The position numbers and the translations under genes were made by a program. Shown here one piece after another: positions 34,401 through 45,463 of a DNA stretch of 64,000 nucleotides (the stretch's first letter is position 1; each line of letters begins with the position of its first letter). The stretch spans positions 131,758,087-131,822,086 of the forward strand of contig CP136061.1 in assembly GCA_032622095.1 (NCBI GenBank), in the 5' to 3' direction. Under the pieces are notes generated by a model. The model was not told the DNA's origin and made no database searches. It was given only the letters and a program-made list of their open reading frames with translations. The stretch comes from Siphonodentalium dalli. Taxonomy: Eukaryota > Mollusca > Scaphopoda > Gadilida > Siphonodentaliidae.

Positions 34401-34454
34401 CTATCTCGAATAAGAATTTCAGCCTGACAAACTTGGTATCTGACTGGTATCTGG

Positions 34455-34503
34455 AGAAGTCTGGCCCCGCGTGAAGATGGCCCCATAAGAAGACGGCCCC
34501 GTT
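34455..34503 (-). repeat. GGGGCCGACTTC minisatellite, inverted
   Basis: Three units of about 17 bp, read on the minus strand as GGGGCCGTCTTCTTATG, GGGGCCATCTTCACGCG and GGGGCCAG. The same unit occurs on the plus strand at 36079-36146. Confidence 0.75.
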
Positions 34504-34583
34504 AATATAGATGGGATTGAATGAAGCCTTAAATCGGAGAATGTTTATGTAGGCTAATTGTGAAGTCTGCAATGTTATCTTAA

Positions 34584-34976
34584 CCCTTTACCCAACAGAA
34601 CGGCCCTGTGCCAATGCATTCTCTTATATATGCAAGTCGACCATAGGTCGCCTCGCATATATAAGAGAATGCATTGGCTTAACACATTAAAAATTATAAA
34701 ATTGTTAAAGAATGTAAAAAAAAAATGGTAAAAAGTGTTAAAAAAAGATTTTTTTTAGGCCAATGCATTCTCTTATATATGCGAGGCGACCTATGGTCGA
34801 CTCGCATATATAAGATAATGCATTGGCACAGGGCATAACTGTAACTATCACAATGTGGTCAAGGAGCCGGTTCCAATGATATCCATATTTGTATGGTTCT
34901 ATTGAGACAGCCCGAAGATATTTTAGGCTGTTGAATCTTTATTTGGCCGGTTTTGGCCGGTTTGTTGGGTAAAGGG
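34584..34976. mobile_element. piggyBac-like twin-hairpin MITE, long variant
   Basis: Starts CCCTTTACCCAACAGAACGG and ends TTTGTTGGGTAAAGGG, with TTAA outside both ends (34580-34583 and 34977-34980). Two strong hairpins (about 34607-34680 and 34758-34828) each pair GCCAATGCATTCTCTTATAT with its complement. The right end contains TTTGGCCGGTTTTGGCCGGT. Confidence 0.85.
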
Positions 34977-35015
34977 TTAATCATAACAACACAATGAACT
35001 TCAAATATGGGCAGA

Positions 35016-35290
35016 CAGTAATGCTGAATGGTCACTGTCAGCCCCTTTCATCCAGCTTTTTTAAATTTTCAGTTGGGTTACCCTGCTTTTATAAAATTTA
35101 CATTTGGGTACACAGCTTGACAAAAGCAGTCTGCGGGACATATGTCCGATGCCTACAATTCTTCTCCGCTAGTATTGTCATATATAAAAAAGTATTCAAA
35201 AATTTAACAGCTAGGTTTTGTGTGAGATTGCTTAAAGCTGGGTACCCAACTGAACGAAATGGGGTGACAGTGACCATTTCAGCATCACTG
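35016..35290. mobile_element. MITE, CAGTRATGCTGAATGG ends
   Basis: The inverted ends CAGTAATGCTGAATGGTCAC and GTGACCATTTCAGCATCACTG continue inward (TGTCAGCCCCTTTC against GAAATGGGGTGACA, then TTGGGTACCC-like blocks). A 119-codon frame runs through it but is a by-product. Target duplication not clear. Confidence 0.7.
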
Positions 35291-35476
35291 CATGACAGCG
35301 ACTCAGTGATAAAAAACAATGATAGTTGCCAACAGACAATGAAAGAAAGCTGAGCACTAGGCTAAGTACTGTTGATTGCTGCTTAGCGAAGGAAGCCATT
35401 AGTTCAAATATTTAACCTATGGAATCTGTATAGAGACAGAGATTTGACAACAAGCCAGCTACTCCAGCCGATGGGG

Positions 35477-35902
35477 TCATTGTCACAAGGCTACGGTCAC
35501 ATTCATAGCCAGCTTTTTAAATGGATCACAAGTGTGGGAAGCTTTTCACCGGCGATCACATTAGTAGCCAGCTTTTCTAATTCCATCCTCTATATGGCAC
35601 GAAATATGACGTCATCGCGTTCATGGCTAAAATGATGATGTCATGCTCCAAAACTGACTTCGTTTATCAACTTAATATATTGGAATATAATTCGAGCATT
35701 CTAACGACATTGATCGGAAACCTCAGGTTATTATATGAATTAATATCAAATTAATATTCAATTTGTTTTTCATCCATCAACACAGAAAAATGAGATTAAC
35801 TTAATCTTGTTCCTTGAGGCTGGTTATGTGATCGCCATAGAAAAGTTTGCTCTATTAAAAAAGCTGGCTACGAATGCGATCGATGCCGTGTGACATTAAT
35901 GA
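35477..35902. mobile_element. MITE, CATTCATAGCCAGCTTTTT ends
   Basis: The left arm TCATTGTCACAAGGCTACGG then CATTCATAGCCAGCTTTTTA pairs with the right arm AAAAAAGCTGGCTACGAATG then GCCGTGTGACATTAATGA. A third partial copy of the motif (TTAGTAGCCAGCTTTTCTAA) lies inside the left half near 35560. Arms are about 45 bp. Confidence 0.7.
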
Positions 35903-36078
35903 GCCCATCAACGTTACTCCATAGGATCACCGCCAACAGTACAGTGATGGCAACGAAGACGCCGTTTTAATTTATTGTTAATTGTATTAATATAATCTGT
36001 TAATAGTTATGTTATTTTGTCATTATAATTATTAGTTTCATATTTCATATCATTATATAAACAATGCTTCTGTTATAT

Positions 36079-36146
36079 ATGTGGCCGACTTCTCTGGGGC
36101 CGACTTCGTATGGGACCGACTTCGCGCGGGGCCAACTTCTCCTGTA
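36079..36146 (+). repeat. GGGGCCGACTTC minisatellite
   Basis: Four consecutive units: TGGCCGACTTCTCTGGG, GCCGACTTCGTATGGG, ACCGACTTCGCGCGGGG, CCAACTTCTCCTG. Complementary in orientation to the copy at 34455. Confidence 0.8.
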
Positions 36147-36149
36147 AAT

Positions 36150-37357
36150 TGTAATCATCTGACTAATACTAATAGCTAAATATAGGATCATTCTAAGGAT
36201 GTGCAACTTACTGCAAGACCTGCTCGAGTCCCAGTGCAACTTGTTTATATATATAATAGTGCCGCTGTTAAATGTCCAGTGAACAGGATGAAGCACAGGC
36301 TTTCTAAACAGTGACTGAGATCTTAATAAATAGAAATTTAATGCATCTATTGAAGACTTCTCTATCACTCAGTATAACTACTATTATTAACTATAAGAAC
36401 TTAAAGAAGTCCATTTATATAGTATTAAGGTGGACTAATTACTTCAAAAATATATAATATCACTCAATTATCACTGTTTAGAAGGCCTGTGGACAGTGTG
36501 GTGGGAGGAAGCATTGAACAGAATGCAGAGACTCGAGTGAGTGAATGAGTGATGACAAAATCAATTTGTAACTTGTAATGTAAGTGATTTAGTGATTATC
36601 TATCGCCTTAAAAAGTTAAATGCAAGTTATGCCTAACTTATGGCTTATTCTTTATACTAACAATGTTACCAGATTTAAAATGTATTGTCGACCTTGTCTT
36701 GAAAATTGAAATCGATTCTTCAGTGACTTCACTGAAGCCAATGAAGGGTCAAATGCCATGCCCTCAGTGTCAAGGGGTTCAAAGGTTAAACCGGCGTCTT
36801 GTCGGTGCTTTAAAAATAAGGAATTGCTGTTTATCATGAAATGAACCGAATTGTTAACGTGGACAGCAATAGATTTGTTTGGTTTTAAAATCGTCGTTTC
36901 AATCTTAGAACAGCTCTACGTATAAAAAAAAGTCGTATATGGCTATACTTGTGCACATATAGTGCCTTGTTCTCTTTAATAAATTCAGTGAACATTTTTA
37001 GGTTCACAAATAAGTGATATTGCTGTAGTATAGAGCGTCTTTGGTCAAATGTGTTTACATGAACCCGCGGTCGGGTAGAACAAGTTGGGAAAATTGATTT
37101 CGATTTGTTATCATATTTCGCACTTGGAAAAGATCGTGTACAACAAATTTTCGGGTTGGCAACATTTTTGGGTCCTACTAAACAACGAACACAAACGAAA
37201 ACAAACGAACATAAACGAACACAGGTCCAAAAAGCGGAATAGAAGGGTGAAATTGGGTTTGTGGATCCATGCGTGGGGGGTCCGTTCTTTGTGATTGGTG
37301 TGTAATTTCCAACTTTGATGACTTATTTTTTGAGTTATTAGCATTATTTTAAGACAA
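36150..37357. other. No gene recognised
   Basis: No transposon ends were recognised. Around 37160-37225 the phrase CTACTAAACAACGAACACAA plus ACGAACATAAACGAACACAG is an early partial match to the direct repeats at 37358 and 40717. Confidence 0.45.
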
Positions 37358-37450
37358 AGCTACTAAACAACCAACACAAACGAACATAACACTGGTCGTG
37401 TATCACTATAAGGTGTTATCCAAGGTGTTAATTGACTAATAACTTACTCT
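37358..37450 (+). repeat. Direct repeat CAAAGCTACTAAAC, copy 1
   Basis: AAAGCTACTAAACAACCAAC then ACAAACGAACATAACACTGG and CACTATAAGGTGTTATCC. Matches 40717-40815 over about 95 bp with scattered differences. The two copies are in direct orientation 3.3 kb apart. Confidence 0.7.
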
Positions 37451-38440
37451 TGGGTGATTCTCCCTTAAATGAACATATTCGTCCATAGAATTCTGCAAAA
37501 ATTAAATATGTCACATGCCGATGAATTTTATGTGAGTATGTAGCACAGATATTGATGACCACAGAAATTACATTTGGCAAAATTATAGGGCACGGTCAAG
37601 GTCAATCAAGGTCGTTCATTACAGCATGTGCCAATGACGTTTTTGGGTTGAATCAGAGCGACGTCATTGTCAAATTCGCTCTTTCTCCAAAACTTGTGTT
37701 TAATTCGAATATCATGATTAATGGAAACCAAACAAAATTGAGCCACTTTGTTGACATGTGTCCTTTAATAGTTGAATTATCGTTATGAGTATATATTCAA
37801 CTTGTACATCATGGAGTAGCCGATGATGCATCCGTCCAAACGACGTATCGCACAGCTCCGCACGTTGAGACGTCTATGAGATACAGCCATTTGAATATAC
37901 GTGGTGGAAATTGATGTGCTGTGTGGGCGTTACTTAGAGTTCAAACTCTCTAAGAGGTCAACGTATACACCGTACAGATCTGATAATTGGAAACAGATTT
38001 TGACCACATAAAGGGCTATTCCTATCAAGTCGGGCATGCCCTGATCCATCGTACACTTGGTTTGACGCCAAACGACCGAGGAACCCTGATGTAGATAACG
38101 TGAACACACGTCAATCAAACTCTGTTCCTCAAAGGGTTCGCCAAATTGCAAAGAGAATTTACAATAAAAAACAATGTCGATGGATTTCTCTTACATGTTT
38201 CAAGATATCGAACTGAAATTTGGTATTTAGGGGTTTTTCGATGAGCTCAATCAGATAGAATTGTCAGTGAGATATTCCGATGGCCCAAAATGTGTCATTG
38301 ACGCCTTTGCTATTGCACACGAGCCGGAAATCGTCCCACAGGCAGAACGATTGTTGAAAAGTACCGAAACAATTGATTTTCAAATTGTCATTTGCTTCTC
38401 TCTGAGCACACCCCCCCCCCACTCACTCACACCCCCCCCC
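37451..38440. other. Unexplained block with protein-like stretches on both strands
   Basis: Three stretches read like decayed coding sequence. On the plus strand, 37552-37788 includes SRSFITACANDVFGLNQSD. On the plus strand, 38174-38440 is one frame with a single stop and includes KCVIDAFAIAHEPEIVPQAE. On the minus strand, 37930-38151 includes RQTKCTMDQGMPDLIGIALY. No family is recognised and they do not join into one gene. They could be remnants of one old gene or large transposon, or chance. Confidence 0.25.
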
Positions 38441-38555
38441 CCCGATCCAATAACAACTATATGTGTATGTACATCGTGTTGACCCTTTTACAACAGAACC
38501 ACCCAAATATTATAAGCGTGAAATGTGTCTGTGGCTGGCTGTAACGTTATTCTGC

Positions 38556-38935
38556 GTCGCGGTGTGGACATGTCGCGGTGTGGACAATTTTGATATTTTC
38601 TTCATTTTTTTTTCAATTTCTGTTTATGTCAGGCGTCCATTCGTTTTTATTCATGATTCTTCACCCCATGTGTACTATTTGAGCAATTTTGGTAGTCTCC
38701 CGACATATTTTCTAGTTCCTTTGATAGCGTCGCGGTGTGGACATTAATTAAGGTTCGCTGGAGGGTACACTTATTTTCGTCTCATTTTTCATGTGTTTTG
38801 ATTCTTTATATTGTCCAAAATCTTCAAAACAAATTGTCAAAAGGCAAAACTTTCTTATCCGTATGGTAGGTTGTTGCCCTTAGTTAAAATGCAACCGGGA
38901 TGGCCTATATTGTAAATAATGTCGCGGTGTGGACA
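38556..38935 (+). repeat. Four exact copies of a 15-mer, GTCGCGGTGTGGACA
   Basis: Exact copies start at 38556, 38572, 38729 and 38921, all on the same strand. The first two are almost contiguous. The intervening sequence is otherwise not repeated. Confidence 0.85.
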
Positions 38936-38939
38936 TTTC

Positions 38940-40716
38940 TCGAGACAGGCGATTTTCGATGTTTCAGAGTCAATATTTACATCAAACCACGAAAAACGTG
39001 CATCATAAATGATATTCATAGATAAAGAGTCCAAGAAATAACATAACAGTGCACGTTGTTTGTCAATTAAAGGTAAGATAACTTAATAGGAATAAAATGA
39101 AATTTCGCAGTTAGGCGATGAGACAGTGCGATTTTCGTGTTTTCTCGTTGTTTTGACCATGTAACTAAAGGCATGTGTTGATATGTTACAATACTGTTAT
39201 ATCATAACGTTGTGCCACATGCTCCTCAGTGAAATGGAACGCCACAATAGGTCTTGTTTGTGGCACAATCATATTTTTATGGAACAATTGTACACGAGAC
39301 ATCAATTTGCTCGTTTAAGGGAGAACCACCCTCTTACGGCTTATATTCTGTCTCTTTGTTTGGACATAGGCCTATCCGTACGTACCGCACACCAATAGGC
39401 TACATGGTTACTGTTACTAAGCACCACAAGCCATCTCAATATCGCTATATATTCATTGCTAAAATGGCTTCCGATGAGAACGGACTGTGTTGTTAAACGC
39501 CATGTAACACGATAATATAGCCTCTTTCTGAGTTTCACGATTTTCAAGATACCTATATAGATTTGTGTATATATGCATCTTGTAAAAGTGACTGTCGTTA
39601 GATAGGCCTATATAAACAAAAATAGAACCAGATTTAGACAAAAAACCAGGTGTGATTGTTAGGCCATTTCCGATAACCAACAAAGATCGATGTTTAGGCC
39701 TAATTGAATCAAAATGTCGTACACGTAATTAAATGAAGCCATATATAACTTCAATATCAAATAGCAAATTTAATATCGAAGCTTTGCTAATAGTTCACAC
39801 CTTGATGAAATAAACCAAACGGAGGTGTACCAGTATGTGGTAATTAATCTATAATCCCTCTTAAATTGTCGAAATAAATATAACGATATCAGTTTGCCAT
39901 ACCTCGAGCGTCCTGTATGAGCCCCGATGACATCAGACCGGATGCAAAGGATTAGGCCTATCAAATAATGGTCTTTTAAAATTTCACATCCTATTTCGCC
40001 GTCACCATTAAAGAAAACGCCGACTATCATGGAGTCAGTTACATGTTGCCATGTGGCAACAATGGCACAAAGTGAACTCGTTCGGTGAACGTTGCGTGTA
40101 TACACCGCGAAGCATGTGCAATGTGTGAAATGTCGTGTAATTCTCTTGGAAAACATCTGTTGATTCTCATTTACACGTATAGTGTCGCATTAATATGGAA
40201 GTTCGCTTTAGATTCTCAAATGGATTCAGTAAAACGTTCGCATGAGATCCTGCAGGTTAATGTGAATAGCAGACATTTGAACTCAATATTATCACGGTGT
40301 TATAAACAGCAACACATGTATACATTTATAACGAAAAACACTTCACATAAAACAAATACTCGCGCGCGGCACAATTAATATTCATATCGCATCATCGATC
40401 GGGACTACTATTTCCACGTTTTAGTTTGAAATCTGTTATATTAATATTGGAATTTAAATAACATTAGGATCCGAGTGTGGTCGTTGGCATTGTTTAATCC
40501 AGCGTAAACAGAAGTCTTAGTTACTTTTTTATTTAGGAAACCGAACTAAAACATGCATGTGTATAAATATCGTTCGTCAACCGGACATTTCCCCCATGTA
40601 CATTTCAACACCATTGTAGCTCTTAAACACATATTTTGCTCTCGTGTTCGTAAATTTCCTATGGCTTACAATGGCTGTTAAGGAGCCGCTTGTGGTGTCT
40701 TTCATATCACTATACA
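38940..40716. other. Low-repeat block with CpG-containing stretches, no gene recognised
   Basis: Fewer recognisable transposon ends than neighbouring regions. CG dinucleotides are frequent around 40030-40110 and 40360-40400. Several 60-130-codon frames overlap on both strands, none with a recognisable domain. It might hold an untranslated exon or promoter of the upstream TMEM187 transcript, but nothing proves it. Confidence 0.3.
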
Positions 40717-40815
40717 AAGCTACTAAACTACGAACACAAACGAACATAACATTGGCGGTATAGCACTATAAGCCGTTCATCATGCAAGGTGTTCATTAAT
40801 TAACTACCGCTTATA
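40717..40815 (+). repeat. Direct repeat CAAAGCTACTAAAC, copy 2
   Basis: AAAGCTACTAAACTACGAAC then ACAAACGAACATAACATTGG and GCACTATAAGCCGTTCATC. Partner of 37358-37450. Confidence 0.7.
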
Positions 40816-42390
40816 AATACTCTGTCTCCTGGTTAATTACATATCTCTGAGTTGTTCTGACTTTATTTCATTCACTATATTATTTAATATTTTAAGGAAA
40901 TCTAATTCAAACGAAGTGCTTATTCTCTTGGACCTCTATATCTGCACTGGGATCGTACAATTAAGTTTTCAGTATATTTGAAAGCAGAATTCAACAATTC
41001 AGAAATTTGGCAAATAACACCTGTGAAAGCCTTAACACAAATAATATATTAGAAAACAATCGGAAACAAAATAATTAACTGATTTGACAGACAATTTAAA
41101 TGAAATAGTTAGTGACCAATCTTCGCGTCAGAACTAAACTGTTCTATCTCAATTTTGGCGGGAAAATGAGATATTTGTATCTTTCGATTCGGTGCGGGAT
41201 TTCCTCTCCTAAAATCACCAGATATCGTGTCTAACATATATCAGATTTGAATGAGAGGCTGAGTAAATCTGTTCCATCTGAAAACTCACTTTTTTGACAG
41301 TGCTATATTGTTCTATCTCCACTGGGGACAAATGAATCTATTTGGAAGATGAGAAATAATGCTTTCTCACTCCTATAGGTATGAACATATTATTTCCAGG
41401 ATAATTATTTGGTTAAAATAACACAGAAAATAGCGTGATTTGGGATTAGTGCGCGTATATATGATTAAAAAAACAAAACAAAAACCACTACTATATAGTA
41501 TAGCACGGCAAAAAACGGGAATTTGTTCTGTCTCCAAAGTGTGTTTTTGTGAATTTTACCTGGGGGGGGGGGGGGGGGGGGGTGGGTCATAGCATGTCGT
41601 TAAATTTGGTGGCCATTTTTGGACGCCATCTTGGGCGACACCATGGTATAATTTCAATATAATTACACACAATGATGTACCGGTATCTATCTTACAAGGA
41701 CTTTACTTTTACAATCTGCTCAACGAAATTTGAGGATATACCTCACTTAACATTCACTCAAGATTGGTTTTCGGTTACCACAGTTTGGTGGGGGGTGGTT
41801 AATAAAATGACATTTTTATTAAAAGAGGTTGAGGCATGCATGGTTGATGATTCAAACGACAATTGAACTGGGGGGGGGGTATATATATAAGTTGATACCA
41901 TGCACAACTTTGGTCTGATCATATGGCAATTATTAAAAAAAAAAAATCGAAATAAAAATGTAAAAAAAATCAGGCAAAACCTCACCTCTGCCGAATGTCC
42001 TACCAAAATCCAATTACTTACACCGTTAATATAGAACAACCAGATATCTTAATGTACATTCTGGACTCCTCGACCAATAACCTCTGGGGCCTAGCAGATC
42101 GGCCTCAAGCTTTCCAAGTGTCGGGAATGTCCAATCTGACACCACCTAACTGGGGCTGAATTGGTCATTGTCGCATGGTTTCGAGCAAAAAGACACCCAG
42201 GACACTGCCCAGGATCTCTCAAATGTGCAAAAAGACACACAAGTTGTCCCAAACGTACTCTTTCAGCGTTACTGGGGGATTGTTTCCCTCATATGGTGGA
42301 CCTATATATATATAGGCCATATAGACTTGAGTGATGTGTTTCTAGGCATGTGCCATTTAAAATTAATTCAGGAGGGATCAATGCATATGA
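40816..42390. other. No gene recognised, poly-G tracts
   Basis: AT-rich sequence with poly-G runs at 41562-41582 and about 41870-41879. No gene or paired transposon ends were seen. Confidence 0.45.
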
Positions 42391-42396
42391 ATTTGT

Positions 42397-42630
42397 ATTT
42401 GCTCATAATCGCAAATCATTTGCGCTTAAGTGTAAATATGATCTTTTGCGCTTTTAAAAGCATAAATGATTTTCGCTTAAGCACAAATTATATGCATTTA
42501 AGCGCAAATGATTTGCATTTAAGCGCAAATGATTAGCGCTTGAGTGTATATATTTGCAATCGCAAATATTTCAGCTTCTAAAGCGCAAGTAAAGAATAAA
42601 TGTGAAAACGGCCTCCCATAAATTTCAACC
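42397..42630. repeat. CTTAAG-centred palindrome array, second locus
   Basis: About nine degenerate copies of TTTGCGCTTAAGYRCAAAT occur from 42397 to 42590, including two nearly identical ATTTAAGCGCAAATGATT units. The tail AATAAATGTGAAAACGGCCT then CCCATAAAT is shared with the array at 28.4 kb, proving common origin. Confidence 0.75.
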
Positions 42631-42699
42631 TATATATTGTTGTTGTGAAATTTCCAACTGACGTCGCGTCAGGTATGGGGGTGCCCTGTATCTGTAGAT

Positions 42700-45145
42700 A
42701 TTGCAGTGCAGGAACCTTTCGTTTATAGACGCACTCACAGGCCCCTGGGGAAAAGTACTAAAATACCAATATAGACTATACACTGGCGTCGCACGGGCTC
42801 GGCGACCCGATAAAATTCGTATCCGGGGCAAGATACATTCACATAGCAAATTTAAAGTCGATAGCTCCACCCGTTTCCGAGATCTCGTCTGCGCGATTTT
42901 TTTTTTCATGAATTAATTCATGGTACCCGTCCCTCAAAGACTGACCCGATGAAAAATTCCCCTGTTCCTAGGACATATATGACACAACAACCCATTCTGC
43001 CTTTTTAATCGAGATAATTGCATTCCGCGTTTCGTTTTGCATCCGTATTTTACGCATGGGTAGCCGTTTAGCAGCTTCGATTGTAATAAAGAGCGTTAAT
43101 CCTTAACACCTCCGAATATGGTCAATATAAAGATCGTTGATGCCTTAACCCCCGAAGTGGCGTTTGCGGTGATTTTGATGATTGGGAGTGGAGAATGGGT
43201 GCTCTGGGCTTCTTCAAAATGCGACGTCGACGATTCCCGTGGGATTTTACCTTTGGATAGGAAGTTTGGTCTCGATCTGTCAACCCGTTTTCGATTCTAT
43301 AAAGGACATACAGACAGACAGAGGTCTTCAAAATATATATGAGACTAGCTGATGTGCCCGACGTTGTCCGGGCTATTCAAAAACCAAATTTCAAGTCGAT
43401 AGCTCTACCAAACCCGACGTTGTCCGGGCTATTCAAAAACCAAATTTCAAGTCGATAGCTCCACCCGTTTCCGAGATCTCGTCTGCGCATGCGCGAAGCT
43501 GGCGTCGCACGGGCTCGGCGACCCGATAAAATTCATATCCGGGACAAGATACATTCACATAGCAAATTTCACGTCGATAACTCCACCCGTTTCCGAGATC
43601 TGGTCTGCGCATGCGCGAAGTTGGCGTCGCACGGGCTCGACGACCCGATAAAATTCGTATCCGGGGCAAGATACATTCACATAGCAAATTTCAAGTCGAT
43701 AGCTCCACCCGTTTCCGATATCTCGTCTGCGCATGCGCCGCACGGGCGCCGCACGGGCTCGCCAATACGACAACGGCGACCGCCTGGTCAAACTACACAC
43801 ACGTACCAAGTTTCTTCCCGATCGGTCGAGAATCGTAGATTTGTATATATGACATACAGACAGACATACAGACAGAGGTCTTCAAAATATATATGAGACT
43901 AGCCGATGAGCCCGACGTTGTCCGGGCTATTCAAATTTCAAGTCGATAGCTCTACCCGTTTCCGAGATCTGGTCTGCGCATGCGCGAAGCTGGCGTCGCA
44001 CGGGCTCGGCGACCCGATAAAATTCGTATCCGGAGCAAGGTACATTCACATACCAAATTTCAAGTCGATAGCTCCACCCGTTTCCGAGATCTGGTCTGCG
44101 CATGCGCGAAGCTGGCGTCGCACGGGCTCGGCAACGGGCTCGGTGTGGCACGGGCTCGGCGACCCGGATAGGAATTTTATCGGGTCGCCGAGCCCGTGCG
44201 ACGCCAGCTTCGCGCATGCGCAGACGAGATCTCGGAAACGGGTGGAGCTATCGACTTGAATCCGGAGCAAGATACATTCACAAACCAAATTTCAAGTCGA
44301 TAGCTCCACCCGTTTCTGAGATCCGGTCTGCGCATGCGCGAAGCTGGCGTGGCACGGGCTCGGCGACCCGATAAGATTCGTATCCGGGGCAAGATACATT
44401 CACATACCAAATTTCAAGTCGATAGCTCCACCCGTTTCCGATATCTCGCCTGCGCATGCGCTGCACGGGCGCCGCACGGGCTCGCCAATACGACAATGTC
44501 CACCGCCTGGTCAAACTACACGCACATACCAAGTTTCGTCCCGATTGGTCGAGCATCGTAGATTTGTATAAATGACAAACATACATACAAACAGAGGTCT
44601 TCAAAATATATATGAGACTAGCCGATGAGCCCGACGTTGTCCGGGCTATTCATCCGGGCTATTCAAAAACCAAATTTCAAGTCGTTAGCTCCACCCGTTT
44701 CCGATATCTGGTCTGCGCATGCGCGAAGCTGGCGTCGCACGGGCTCGGCGACCCGAAAAAAATCGTATCCGGGGCAAGATACATTCACATACCAAATTTC
44801 AAGTCGATAGCTCCACCCGTTTCCGAGATCTCGTCTGCGCATGCGCGAAGCTGGCGTCGCACGAGATCGGCGACCCGATAAAATTCGTATCCGGGGCAAG
44901 ATACATTCACATACCAAATTTCAAGTCGATAGCTCCATCCGTTTCCGAGATCTCGTCTGCGCATGCGCTGCACGGGCGTCGCACGGGCTCGCCAATACGA
45001 CAACGTCCACCGCCTGGTCAAACTACACACACGTACCAAGTTTCGTCCCGATCGGTCGAGAATCGTAGATTTGTATTAATGACAAACATACAGACAAACA
45101 TACAGACAGACAAACAGACAGAGGTCTTCAAAATATATATGAGAT
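42700..45145 (+). repeat. 122-bp tandem array with higher-order modules
   Basis: The unit contains TGCGCATGCGCGAAGCTGGC, GTCGCACGGGCTCGGCGACC, CAAGATACATTCACATACCA and CAAGTCGATAGCTCCACCCG. Successive units start at 43485, 43607 and 43729, so the period is 122 bp. Modules end in GACAGAGGTCTTCAAAATAT plus ATATGAGA at about 43345, 43898, 44618 and 45145, each followed (except the last) by CCCGACGTTGTCCGGGCTAT. A lone unit at 42780-42900 precedes the main array. It is GC-rich against AT-rich surroundings. The long frames on both strands are not coding, since 122 is not a multiple of three. Confidence 0.85.
44140..44262 (-). repeat. Inverted unit inside the 122-bp array, with strong hairpin
   Basis: At about 44148-44200 CACGGGCTCGGCGACCCG is followed after about 13 bases by its complement CGGGTCGCCGAGCCCGTG. 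The array then runs in reverse for about 100 bp (GCATGCGCAGACGAGATCTC) before the forward orientation resumes at about 44262. Confidence 0.85.
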
Positions 45146-45364
45146 AAAGGTATTTTAGTAATTTCCCCCAGATCCCTGTCAGATAAGTTCTTCTCGTCGA
45201 CAGTTTACTGGGCCACTTAAAATTAAAATAATAGATTTCAAACATCGATATCTGATCACTCCTAGCTTTGATGGGTGGGTTCCTCGATTCGAATAAAATA
45301 TTTTTTACCCCCGAAGCCAAGGAAATAGTAATTTGCGAGCAAAAAATAGGATTGAGTACCTTTA
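45146..45364. mobile_element. Half copy of AGGTACTCAA-ended element
   Basis: CATCGATATCTGATCACTCC, AGCTTTGATGGGTGGGTTCC and ACCCCCGAAGCCAAGGAAAT match the right half of the element at 46218-46686, ending ATTGAGTACCTTTAA. The left terminus is missing or decayed. Confidence 0.65.
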
Positions 45365-45463
45365 ACGTGAACACACCGAGGCGTGTACACGGGTCAGCCA
45401 TTAATGTCCGCGCCGATCGGACTATGGCAAGCCAAACCGCTATTTAATATTAATTTTACTTAA

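Noticed and set aside
34994-35353. 119-codon plus-strand frame
   Set aside because: It runs through a MITE with inverted ends at 35016 and 35290. No domain.
37358-40815. LTR retrotransposon bounded by the direct repeats
   Set aside because: The repeats are only about 95 bp and diverged, do not start TG or end CA, and no primer-binding site or gag/pol sequence was seen.
42397-42630. CRISPR-like array of short repeats
   Set aside because: Repeats are degenerate palindromes with irregular spacing in an animal genome. No cas genes or uniform spacers.
43489-45147. Long arginine-rich open frames of 75-142 codons on both strands, repeating ARARRPDKIRIRGKIHSH
   Set aside because: They follow a GC-rich 122-bp tandem array that lacks stops in several frames. 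Since 122 is not a multiple of three, each unit shifts frame, so no repeat protein is encoded.
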